Source: an uncultured Lamprocystis sp. (lineage in GTDB: Bacteria > Pseudomonadota > Gammaproteobacteria > Chromatiales > Chromatiaceae). From it: 40,991 nucleotides of DNA. Each line of letters begins with the position of its first letter. The stretch's first letter is position 1. Under the pieces are notes generated by a model that was not told the origin of the DNA, ran no database searches, and worked only from the letters and a program-made list of their open reading frames with translations. The stretch spans positions 1 through 40,991 of the forward strand of contig NZ_CAIZIZ010000432.1 of NCBI RefSeq assembly GCF_903933125.1, read 5' to 3'. The position numbers and the translations under genes were made by a program. Below are positions 25,267-34,167 of this stretch, in pieces.

Positions 25267-27213
25267 TCAGAGCTGTCCTTGGATATCTTTTTCAAGAGCT
25301 TTGCCCAACACATCGAGGTCGGGAGTGATTGTTCTGTTTCTAATTAATTCGATCAGCTTAGTCTTAGCGACTCTGTAGCTAATAGGTGGTTCCCCGCCGT
25401 CGATCCTAATCACGACATCCTCTAAAAACCGAACCAAGTGCAAGAAAAGATATTTTCCGGTCTCGCTGTCTTGATCGACGGATTCACGGTTCCATGCTGC
25501 AAGCCGCTCGAATACTTTCTCGATAGGTGAGATTTCGTGTCGGCTGCCTTTATCGTCGTTCCACTCGCCCACTAACGCTGGAATTCCATCCATGCAGCGA
25601 GGATCACTGTCAGGGACGGGTTGCGGAATTTCATATCGTGGGATGCGCATCTCGCGATAAAAATACGATAAATCGCGCATCAAAGCGCTCGACTGTGTTG
25701 TTTCTGTTTCGTTGTGCGTGGCGAGATTGCCATAAATAGCGTTCGAGTCCAAGTTAACTGCTTGAAATGCCCGCTGATATAGCGACTCGATGAGTTCGCG
25801 CTCGAACTTTGTTACGAGATGAAACTTTATGTCAGGACGCTTTTCGATAATTGAATCAAGCGATGGATGCAGCGAATAGAGGCTCGTTTCACGGGCATTC
25901 AGCATGGTATAACCATAGTATGATCCGAGCGCAGCAAGGACTGCGTATCTGTGCTCAGGGCTGTGCCAATCTTCGTGTAATCGCTGTTTGACCGTCTGGT
26001 GATCATTCGACGAACGTTGGGAATATTGATACAGAGCAGCCAGAATCGCAGCCTCAATCGGAAGCACCGTTTCTTGGAGCTTTTGAACCGAAGCCCGATA
26101 GTCCCCCTTAAAAAGCGACGCGAATGCCTGCTGCAAATCCGCAGTGTTTCCGCAACTTTTGTAGATTTTGTTTGCAAGTTCGCGCGCTACATCTTTTTCA
26201 ATATAAGTCTGAGATTTCGCCAGTTTGATAATCGAGTCTAGGGTTGGCCGCGACGGCGTCTCTATCAAGTCAAGCAAGGCAAGCAGAAAGGGAAACGAAG
26301 CCGAGCGATCGACAGGGTCCAAATCGGAATGGTCAAGAATGATCTTGCAAATCTCGATATACTTGTCCGGATAGTCTGCATAATATCCTGATTTCTTAGA
26401 AACATAACGGTCGGCATTACGCCAGAACGCCATTACTCCAAGGTAACGATCAAATCTCGATATTCCTTTTTGGATTGCAGGATCTACCTCGACTGTTTGC
26501 AAGTTGCCAACGACTTTGTTTTCACGATGCTCGGCCGAGGGTTCTTTTGCGATACTGAAAAGATGCCGGGGCACGGGTAAATCCGGCGTTATCCATCCGT
26601 TTATGTAGCGATCAAGATCGCCTGCTATGGCGGGAATCTCGATGCCAACCAGACGCGAAATGGGTAGCGGTATGGAAAGTCGCAACATACTCGGCGAACT
26701 TTCGGCCCCCTGTATTTTTTCAAGCCGTAATCTGACCCGCAGGAGCACCTGATGCTTGAGTAATGGTTGCGAGATACTATAAAACGTCAAACAATCGCGT
26801 GTCTGGCAGTCATCAAAATCCGCATTGGCCCCCGCCTTATCATAGATGGCGGGATAGATGAGCCCATGGATCAGGAAAACCTGTGCGCGGTATTTGTCGA
26901 CCGGCATGAAATAATCCTGGAACGACTGACGCTCGGCCTCTATCGTCGCCTCGGGGCTGTCCAATTCGCGAATTTCGGGTTGGTTTGTTTTCGCACTATA
27001 CTCTTCGTATATATTTTCTCCCCCGAAAAGGTCGGATTCTATCGAGCACGCTATTTGACGGATAAGTTTATCTTCGATTGCCTTCTTTATGCCTATTAGA
27101 TTTTTTTCCTGCTCCCGAATGCAGCGCTTGGAATTTTCCGGTATGTACCTTACTCCGGGTTTCAAAATTTCGAATTGTTCGCCGTCATGCTCGAATCGCT
27201 CGGGCTTTTCCAT
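25267..27213 (-). CDS. Unrecognised 648-residue protein of the helicase-methyltransferase cassette
   Basis: Starts at the ATG at 27213, with AGGAG seven bases ahead; the frame is open 12 codons further into the helicase end but unsupported. I recognise no domain. The N-terminal third is charged and mixed alpha/beta (EHDGEQFEILKPGVRYIPEN; later LLKHQVLLRVRLRLEKIQ and LRLSIPLPISRLVGIEIP), and from about residue 280 it is predicted by eye to be nearly all helical. No Walker, nuclease or membrane motif is seen. It lies 19 bases after the helicase gene and its stop touches the methyltransferase start. Low G+C (some lines near 40 %) marks it as foreign. A scaffold or target-recognition role would be speculation. 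Confidence 0.8.
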   Translation of the reverse strand: MEKPERFEHDGEQFEILKPGVRYIPENSKRCIREQEKNLIGIKKAIEDKLIRQIACSIESDLFGGENIYEEYSAKTNQPEIRELDSPEATIEAERQSFQDYFMPVDKYRAQVFLIHGLIYPAIYDKAGANADFDDCQTRDCLTFYSISQPLLKHQVLLRVRLRLEKIQGAESSPSMLRLSIPLPISRLVGIEIPAIAGDLDRYINGWITPDLPVPRHLFSIAKEPSAEHRENKVVGNLQTVEVDPAIQKGISRFDRYLGVMAFWRNADRYVSKKSGYYADYPDKYIEICKIILDHSDLDPVDRSASFPFLLALLDLIETPSRPTLDSIIKLAKSQTYIEKDVARELANKIYKSCGNTADLQQAFASLFKGDYRASVQKLQETVLPIEAAILAALYQYSQRSSNDHQTVKQRLHEDWHSPEHRYAVLAALGSYYGYTMLNARETSLYSLHPSLDSIIEKRPDIKFHLVTKFERELIESLYQRAFQAVNLDSNAIYGNLATHNETETTQSSALMRDLSYFYREMRIPRYEIPQPVPDSDPRCMDGIPALVGEWNDDKGSRHEISPIEKVFERLAAWNRESVDQDSETGKYLFLHLVRFLEDVVIRIDGGEPPISYRVAKTKLIELIRNRTITPDLDVLGKALEKDIQGQL

Positions 27214-27232
27214 GAATTGCTCCTGTCGCAGA

Positions 27233-28420
27233 TCAGAAAGGACTGTCACGTTCGAAAATCAAAGGCCTGGCGGTTAGGATTTCCGCATCATAGGTATCCG
27301 GCTCGCAATGGTGACGAATCGGGTCGTAATATGGATGCTGAAGATCACGATAAATAATGAGTCGGCCTCTGGCACGGGTACAGGCGACATACCATGCCTT
27401 CTCGATTTTATTGGAGAAATTGATCCGCGGAATCACCACCGTGTCGAACTCCATTCCCTTGGCAGACTTGAATGTTGTAACCACGTACCGTTCCAGGTCA
27501 GCAGGTACCGGCGCGCCATGATGATACTTAGTGGCTGGAAAGCCCATCTCCGTCACGAGATCGTAGATGCCATCCACAGACTCGCAGGGATCCACAGCCT
27601 TGAGCGGACGCGGACCGCGTGGAGTGAGGATTGCAACATTCCCGTCCGCATTATCGAGAACGATGCGAAGATGCTCATTGCGGCGGTCAAGATCCTGAAA
27701 GGCAATGACCGATGGCTTCGGCCCTCTGCGGTCATTTGATCGCTCCAAGCGCGCAAGGATCGCTTCGTCCCAGGCAATCAGATTAGTCTTGGGTATAAAC
27801 TGACGTGAGAAGCGATAGGTTTCGTAGGTATTGCGGAAATTTCTATGTAGTGAAAAACGCCGATAGGGTTCAAAACTCGTGCGCAGAGCACCCTGGATGT
27901 CGTCGGCCTCGGCACCATGCTCGTAAACCTGTTGGGCATTGTCGGCGCCGACGACGCACCGCGCGAAATATCGTGGGATTGCTTCGTATACGCACAATGG
28001 GAGATCCTGGCCCTCATCGATCAGGATTTCGGTTGTCTGCCCGCTTGTTAGACCCGAGCGATCGAGGCGTTCGATCATCTGTTGAGCAGTTGGCGGGTCA
28101 TCGGTGCGAAAATCAGAATGGGTCAGAGGGCAGTACCATTTGTGGAACGTGCTCACGTTTGACGGTGCAACCTGTTGCGCCTGTACCAGATTACGGATCG
28201 CGAGAACCAGCAAATTTTGATAGGTAACAAATCGGACATCCAGCCCCTGACTAAGCAGGCGTACAAGACGATAAATCGAGACCGTTGTCTTGCCGCTGCC
28301 CGGGCATCCGGTGATCAGGGCGCTGCGAAAGTCGTCATCGTCGATCATCCGAAGCATTGCGAGACCATCGGGCGTCGCACGCATTTCTTCTAATGAAGGC
28401 AAGTGAAATTCAAAAGGCAT
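27233..28420 (-). CDS. Short UvrD/Rep-like superfamily 1 helicase or ATPase
   Basis: 395 residues, about half the length of UvrD. Walker A GCPGSGKTT at 38-46, motif Ia FVTYQNLLVLAIRNL, motif II DEGQD at 135-139 (Q in place of the common A), motif III-like CVVGADNAQQVYEHG, motif IV LHRNFRNTYE, motif V TTFKSAKGMEFD at 315-326 and motif VI WYVACTRARGRL at 343-352. The 2B and most 1B insertions are missing, so it may be an ATP-driven switch or a short-range translocase. Similar compact SF1 proteins occur in defence and mobile modules. First gene of a three-gene block with no long gaps. Confidence 0.88.
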   Translation of the reverse strand: MPFEFHLPSLEEMRATPDGLAMLRMIDDDDFRSALITGCPGSGKTTVSIYRLVRLLSQGLDVRFVTYQNLLVLAIRNLVQAQQVAPSNVSTFHKWYCPLTHSDFRTDDPPTAQQMIERLDRSGLTSGQTTEILIDEGQDLPLCVYEAIPRYFARCVVGADNAQQVYEHGAEADDIQGALRTSFEPYRRFSLHRNFRNTYETYRFSRQFIPKTNLIAWDEAILARLERSNDRRGPKPSVIAFQDLDRRNEHLRIVLDNADGNVAILTPRGPRPLKAVDPCESVDGIYDLVTEMGFPATKYHHGAPVPADLERYVVTTFKSAKGMEFDTVVIPRINFSNKIEKAWYVACTRARGRLIIYRDLQHPYYDPIRHHCEPDTYDAEILTARPLIFERDSPF

Positions 28421-28507
28421 TTTATTGCTTCTTTGACGTGTCAGCTATCGTATTCCGTCATTGAGAGTGCATCGCCTTTCAATCAGAGCGGTCGGTGCTC
28501 AAGTGCC

Positions 28508-29479
28508 TCAGGCGAACAAATCAGGTTGAAAGGGAATGCTTATCGAAGATGAACGGCTTGCGGCCTTAGCGGGTGGAGCGCAATGGTTTCCAAGTAATGA
28601 TTCCGATTCGGGGTTGTGCGAGGCATGGTTTTTTTCTGCTGCCGCAAAACTCTGCGTTGCGTAACAGTAGGCGCAGCCGAACAGGCAAGATTCGTACATG
28701 CCGATGTCGCGACTTTCGACACAGCCGCAGGCGCTACGTTGTCCTTTGTCTTTGGCATGAGTGACATCAATTTCGAACAGGGTTCGGATGAGATCGTCGT
28801 CGATGCATTTACCCGGCTGGATGCCTGCTGCCAATAATTCGATCTCTTCGGCGCAGGATTGAATCGTAAGCTCATTGTTCCGGGCTATCCCTGCTAGGTT
28901 TCTAAATAGAGGAAGATCAAGTTCAGTCTGGTAAGGGCGATACCGAAAAGACGGCTGCGTTTTTCCCAACTGATCCATGCGACGGGCGGCCTTGTCATAG
29001 GGATCGACGATACTCACAACGACCCGCTTGGTCGCACCGCTCAGTCGTTCGGCGATGTAGGAGAAATTCTGGAGATGGAAATCATGGTCTGTCGTTTGCG
29101 ACAGGAGGATTGGATCATAGCGCCAAATCAGACGTTCTGCCCCGATGCGGTCGGCGAGGCACCGGAAGCCATCGATTGCCTTCTCTAGTGATGGCGAGTT
29201 GGGGTCAATGGCCTTCGGATTGTTGATCAGGGTATACTGAAAATAGAAACGGCAGCCGAGTTGCTCCAGTTCGTCGAGGTGCTTGATGAAGGGTTTTGCC
29301 CAGCGGGTCCAGAAAACAAAAATCGTCTCCCGCGGATTCAGTTCGACACGCGAGATCTGCTTGCTGTTAAACGGATTCGGTACCGCGCACCAGCCGGCGC
29401 GAACGCGATTCGTGAGCCAAGTCCCGTAGAACGCGGGGATATCGGTACGGCGGCTTGCGCTGATGACACGGATCTTCAT
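28508..29479 (-). CDS. DUF1848 iron-sulfur protein
   Basis: 323 residues from the ATG at 29479 (MKIRVISASRRTDIPAFYGT), the family start; codons upstream to 29680 are unsupported. The family signature is complete: RAGWCAVPNPFNSKQISRV near 27-45, VFWTRWAKPF, RLIWRYDPILLS, and the C-terminal cysteines CGCVESRDIG and CLFGCAYCYA (Cys251, 253, 265, 269, 272). CX3CX2C suggests a radical-SAM-like [4Fe-4S] cluster, although here it lies at the C-terminus rather than the usual N-terminus. Reaction unknown. It lies 87 bases upstream of the helicase gene on the same strand and could belong to the same unit. Confidence 0.88.
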   Translation of the reverse strand: MKIRVISASRRTDIPAFYGTWLTNRVRAGWCAVPNPFNSKQISRVELNPRETIFVFWTRWAKPFIKHLDELEQLGCRFYFQYTLINNPKAIDPNSPSLEKAIDGFRCLADRIGAERLIWRYDPILLSQTTDHDFHLQNFSYIAERLSGATKRVVVSIVDPYDKAARRMDQLGKTQPSFRYRPYQTELDLPLFRNLAGIARNNELTIQSCAEEIELLAAGIQPGKCIDDDLIRTLFEIDVTHAKDKGQRSACGCVESRDIGMYESCLFGCAYCYATQSFAAAEKNHASHNPESESLLGNHCAPPAKAASRSSSISIPFQPDLFA

Positions 29480-29576
29480 ATTACGTTTTCGCTCAACTGA
29501 TGGGATCTGGTTTCCGGCAAGGCGGCGCGCATGCCGGCTTACGGGGACATGCTTTATGCCCTGAGACAACAGACAG

Positions 29577-30071
29577 TCATCTAAAGAACTTGGCAGGCAA
29601 GAGTAGGCGATCGGGTATCCCCGGCAACGAGATGAACCCGAAATGCTGATAGAAGGCCGCCGCTGGCTCGTCTTTGGCATCGACGATCATGCCGACGACC
29701 GCCAAGACTGCGCTGGCGCTCGCCACCTTCCGGCAGGCATCGGCGAGCAGGATCGATCCCAGGCCCTTCCCTTGAAAAGCCGTAGCAACCGCCAGTCGAC
29801 CAAGCAAGGCCACGGGCACCGGATACCGGGGTAGCTTGTGCGCCAGGTCTGCCGGAAGGTCTGAACAGTTGACGCTGCCGGCGCTCAACGCAAAGAATCC
29901 CGCCAGACGGCGCGTATCGTCATCGGGCGTGGCGATGAAGACCCGCGCGACGCCCCGTCTTACATCCTGCGACGCGAAACGACGGACATAGTCATCGAGG
30001 GTGGCCTGCCCGCACTGAAAGGCCCCGGCATCGACCGCCCCATCCAGCGGACGGATACGGTAGCCGGTCAT
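29577..30071 (-). CDS. TacT-like GNAT acetyltransferase toxin
   Basis: 164 residues. The acetyl-CoA binding motif A is LGRLAVATAFQGKGLGSILL, with the Q-G-K-G-L-G loop, preceded by FFALSAGSVN and followed by FYQHFGFISLPG. TacT-type GNAT toxins acetylate the amino group of aminoacyl-tRNA and stop translation. The ATG overlaps the stop of the upstream DUF1778 gene by four bases (ATGA), the standard antitoxin-first order. The module looks intact. Confidence 0.9.
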   Translation of the reverse strand: MTGYRIRPLDGAVDAGAFQCGQATLDDYVRRFASQDVRRGVARVFIATPDDDTRRLAGFFALSAGSVNCSDLPADLAHKLPRYPVPVALLGRLAVATAFQGKGLGSILLADACRKVASASAVLAVVGMIVDAKDEPAAAFYQHFGFISLPGIPDRLLLPAKFFR

Positions 30072-30349
30072 TGCCGGACTTGTTCGGCATGACGGTCGAA
30101 GGCACGGGCCAAAGCCGCGTTGGGCTCGACAGGGCCATCAAGGGCGGCCAGAAAGGCTTTAAAATCCATGGCGGTCAGGGTCATCGACTCATTCGCCTGC
30201 ACGACTTCCTCGGCCGAAGCCAAGGCGTGGGACAGCACGAAGTCGGACACACTGGTCTGGGCGTAGGCGGCTGCCTTGTCGAGTAATTGCCGCGCACGGG
30301 AGTCGCAGCGGATGTTGAGGCGGCCGTCTTTGGTCGTGGTGGTACTCAT
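30068..30349 (-). CDS. DUF1778 (TacA-like) ribbon-helix-helix antitoxin
   Basis: 93 residues from the ATG at 30349, with GGAG eight bases ahead; upstream codons to 30400 are unsupported. GRLNIRCDSRARQLLDKAAA and TSVSDFVLSHALASAEEVVQ form the ribbon-helix-helix DNA-binding domain typical of DUF1778. The C-terminal tail binds and neutralises the GNAT toxin. It should also repress its own operon. Confidence 0.9.
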   Translation of the reverse strand: MSTTTTKDGRLNIRCDSRARQLLDKAAAYAQTSVSDFVLSHALASAEEVVQANESMTLTAMDFKAFLAALDGPVEPNAALARAFDRHAEQVRQ

Positions 30350-30535
30350 GCGAGACTCCAGAGAGTGAATCTTGAAAAATTGTACTCCAGTTGTCTGCAC
30401 GCTGCCACGCCTTGGCCGAGCGGGTCCCTGATCGCGATCCGGCGGTGCTGGAGACCGATCGGGGCGCGGCGTTAGAGTGCGTCAAGTTGACCGTGCTGAA
30501 AGAGGAGAAGGCCCAGCGTGTGTCTCCTCCGGTTC

Positions 30536-30773
30536 AGGGCTAAGCGCTGATGATCGACAGCGCGTCTTGTTTCAGTTCATCCATCGTGAGTGGTGCTGCG
30601 AGCTCGGCCTCGTCGTGTCGGCCCTCGAACGTCTCCAGGGAGGCTTGGCGCAGCGCGGAGGGCATGACCTCGTCGATGGCCTCGGCGAGCTCGGCGTCGT
30701 CCAGGTAGGCGCCACCGGAGTGGCGGCGTTTGTTAACGCGGCGGATCGCGTCGGACGCATTGCGGATCGAGAC
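30536..30773. repeat. 238-bp duplicated block, copy 1
   Basis: Equal in length and, by eye, about 90 % or more identical to 31202-31439, in the same orientation. It covers the 3' part of a DUF29-type gene and a few bases past the stop. The match breaks sharply after GCGGATCGAGAC at its right end. Confidence 0.75.
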
Positions 30774-30926
30774 TTGCTGCAACTCTTTATCCAGAAATTC
30801 ATAACCCTGCGACCAGTCGATGCCGGCGTGGGCGGACGGGAAGAGCAGCGCGAGGAACTGCGGCAGATAGCGCTCAAGCGCCTCTTTCCAGGGAGAGTCA
30901 TAGTCGTCGCTGGGGTTTTCGGTCAC
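30540..30926 (-). CDS. Chimeric protein: Rpn/DUF4351-like N-terminus joined to DUF29 C-terminus
   Basis: 128 residues from a GTG. Residues 1-51 (SPWKEALERYLPQFLALLFP, IDWSQGYEFLDKELQQV) match the start of Rpn/DUF4351-type PD-(D/E)XK proteins. From VSIRNASDAIRRVNKRR onwards the chain is the C-terminal part of DUF29, nearly identical to the complete DUF29 protein at 31206-31628. The junction coincides with the edge of the 238-bp repeat, so an Rpn gene seems to have lost its 3' end to a duplicated DUF29 tail. The nuclease core beyond the first helices is missing, so it is probably inactive. Confidence 0.65.
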   Translation of the reverse strand: MTENPSDDYDSPWKEALERYLPQFLALLFPSAHAGIDWSQGYEFLDKELQQVSIRNASDAIRRVNKRRHSGGAYLDDAELAEAIDEVMPSALRQASLETFEGRHDEAELAAPLTMDELKQDALSIISA

Positions 30927-31026
30927 CGTTCGGACTCTGGGTGGGGGGATCTTTGCCGGTTGTGCGTGATCATGCGTCGCTATGTCTTGGACGGCAACTG
31001 TTGGTGGATGTTTACTTCGTGCCTGT

Positions 31027-31119
31027 TATAGCCTTCGGACGTGATAACCGGACCTAGTGGCGGGTTTCAAACCCGCCCCTGCACAAAGGTCTGTCTGGAT
31101 ATCAGGTGCGAACGCTATA
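31027..31119 (+). repeat. Repeat family A, copy 2
   Basis: 93 bases from TATAGCC to GCTATA with a central GGCGGGTTTCAAACCCGCC palindrome. It differs from copy 3 (32739-32832) at only a few positions and aligns with the reverse complement of copy 1 (17279-17372). Confidence 0.75.
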
Positions 31120-31201
31120 ACTACTCAGGTACCCCGGGCAAACCCCAGCCTCCGGCTACTCGAAGCGCGGCTGAGGCGGGGAGCTCTGGAAGGTCAGGGT
31201 G

Positions 31202-31439
31202 AGGGCTAAGCGCCTATGATCGACAGCGCGTCTTGTTTCAGTTCATCCATTTTGAGTTGCGCCGCGAGCTCGGCCTCGTCGTGTCGGCCCTCGAAGGCCT
31301 CCAGGGAGGCGTGGCGTAGTGCGGAGGGCAGGACCTCGTCGATGGCCTCGGCGAGCTCCGCGTCGTCCAGGTAGGCGCCGCCGGAGCGGCGGCGTTTGTT
31401 GACGCGGCGGATCGCGTCGGACGCATTGCGGATCGAGAC
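31202..31439. repeat. 238-bp duplicated block, copy 2
   Basis: Probable source copy, because it lies inside a complete DUF29 gene. Same orientation and length as 30536-30773. Confidence 0.75.
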
Positions 31440-31628
31440 GTCCCAGGAGCGGGTCGTTCGGTGCTCCACCCGCTGTTTGATGAGGTGCAGGAGCAGGACC
31501 TGGAGATAACTCTCGATCTTCTGGATCTTGTCGTCACGGCTCATCTCGTCCAGTTCCCCGATCAGGACCAGGGCCTCGGCATAGCGGCCGTGTTCGATGT
31601 GTTCACGCAGTTGCAGCAGTTCGTCCAT
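31206..31628 (-). CDS. DUF29 family protein
   Basis: 140 residues, normal DUF29 length; GGGGGA lies five bases before the ATG. The opening MDELLQLREHIEHGRYAEAL, then EMSRDDKIQKIESYLQVLLL, HLIKQRVEHRTTRSWDVSIR and YLDDAELAEAIDEVLPSA are family hallmarks. DUF29 proteins are small helical cytosolic proteins, abundant in cyanobacteria and purple sulfur bacteria, of unknown function. It is the apparent donor of the tail now fused to the Rpn fragment downstream. Confidence 0.85.
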   Translation of the reverse strand: MDELLQLREHIEHGRYAEALVLIGELDEMSRDDKIQKIESYLQVLLLHLIKQRVEHRTTRSWDVSIRNASDAIRRVNKRRRSGGAYLDDAELAEAIDEVLPSALRHASLEAFEGRHDEAELAAQLKMDELKQDALSIIGA

Positions 31629-31929
31629 CGCGTCCCCCGCCGAATCGCCGGGAAATCCGGCGACAGTATGCGCAGATCTTAGGCGATTGCCGGAATATCC
31701 TATAGCAGATCGCGAAGGATTTTCGTCTTCCTAAGCGGTTCGACGTGCTGCGCGATGCGCATGGCCACGCTTGGCGCGGTCGACATTTCTGTCGAGCCCG
31801 ATCGTCTTCGTCGAGGTCCAGGCTTGGCGAAAAACCATAAGTGATAGAAATAAATTAGTATTTTTTGTGGTACGGATCGTGCTTAGAGGCTCATGACAGC
31901 ATCTCGCTGCATCCCACGAGGACTCTGTG
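31629..31929. other. Intergenic region upstream of the DUF2202 gene
   Basis: About 300 bases without a credible gene. The last 100 bases turn AT-rich (around 31830-31870, AAATAAATTAGTATTTTTTG), as expected of a promoter for the plus-strand gene, but I cannot name a good -35/-10 pair. Confidence 0.35.
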
Positions 31930-32676
31930 ATGAACCTGAAGTACCGTCTGCTCCCGCTCGCCCTGACCGCCGTCCTGGCCGCCGCGCCCGCTCTGGGTGC
32001 CGGTCCACGCGGCACCCGCCCGGTTCTGCCGAGTGTTGACGCCGCCGAAGCCGCGTCCTTGACCTTTATGCGCGAGGAGGAAAAGGTGGCGCGTGACACC
32101 TACCTGGCCATGGAGGCCCGGTGGGATGCGCTGCCGTTCGCGAACATCGCCCAATCCGAGCAACAGCATATGGATGCGGTGAAGGCCGCGCTGGCCAAGT
32201 ATGCACTGCCCGATCCGGTTAACCCGGACGTTCCCGGCAGCTTCATCGACCCCAACTTGCAGCAAATGTACGATGATCTGCTCGCCCGCGGTGAGACCTC
32301 CTACCTCGATGCATTGCGCGTCGGCGGGTTGATCGAGGAGGTCGACATTGAGGATGTCCAACACGCCATGGACGCGACTGATAACGCGGATCTCAAGACG
32401 ATGTACGGCAATTTGCTGCGCGGTTCACGCAACCATTTGCGCGCCTTCGCCGCCGCGATCGAAGCCCTGGGCGCGGTCTACCAAGCGCAGCATCTGGACC
32501 AGGCGACCGTGGACGCGATCATCGACAGCCCGATGGAGCGCGGCGGCATCGCGGGCGCGCCGGCAACCGACCGGGTGCTGGCGGCGCTCGCTGATCGCGA
32601 AACCATGGAGCGCGGCGGCGCCGGCCAGGGGAGCGGTCAGGGCAGCAAAGGTAAAGGCAAGGGGACTTGCTCCTGA
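31930..32676 (+). CDS. DUF2202 exported ferritin-like protein
   Basis: 248 residues from the ATG at 31930 (GAGGA seven bases ahead; a GTG just before is also in frame). A signal peptide (YRLLPLALTAVLAAAPALGA) sends it to the periplasm. The DUF2202 domain is a four-helix bundle with ExxxH-type ligands: LTFMREEEKVARDTYLAME, ANIAQSEQQHMDAVKAALAK, YDDLLARGETSYLDALRVGG, NLLRGSRNHLRAF. A metal-binding or redox role is likely. The tail is rich in Gly, Gln and Lys (QGSGQGSKGKGKGTC) and ends with a cysteine. Confidence 0.88.
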   Translation: MNLKYRLLPLALTAVLAAAPALGAGPRGTRPVLPSVDAAEAASLTFMREEEKVARDTYLAMEARWDALPFANIAQSEQQHMDAVKAALAKYALPDPVNPDVPGSFIDPNLQQMYDDLLARGETSYLDALRVGGLIEEVDIEDVQHAMDATDNADLKTMYGNLLRGSRNHLRAFAAAIEALGAVYQAQHLDQATVDAIIDSPMERGGIAGAPATDRVLAALADRETMERGGAGQGSGQGSKGKGKGTCS

Positions 32677-32738
32677 CGCGTAGGCGTTTTGCGGCAGCCG
32701 AGTGGTCGTTTGCTGCGCATGCATTGGTGACGAACTGT

Positions 32739-32832
32739 TATAGCCTTCGGACGTGATAACCGGACGTAGGGGGCGGGTTTTAAACCCGCCACTACACGAA
32801 GGTCTGTCTGGATATCAGGTGCGAACGCTATA
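32739..32832 (+). repeat. Repeat family A, copy 3
   Basis: 94 bases from TATAGCC to GCTATA with a central GGCGGGTTTTAAACCCGCC palindrome. It lies between the convergent DUF2202 and response-regulator genes, its right end touching the regulator stop codon. Confidence 0.75.
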
Positions 32833-34163
<1,331 letters not shown>

Positions 34164-34167
<4 letters not shown>

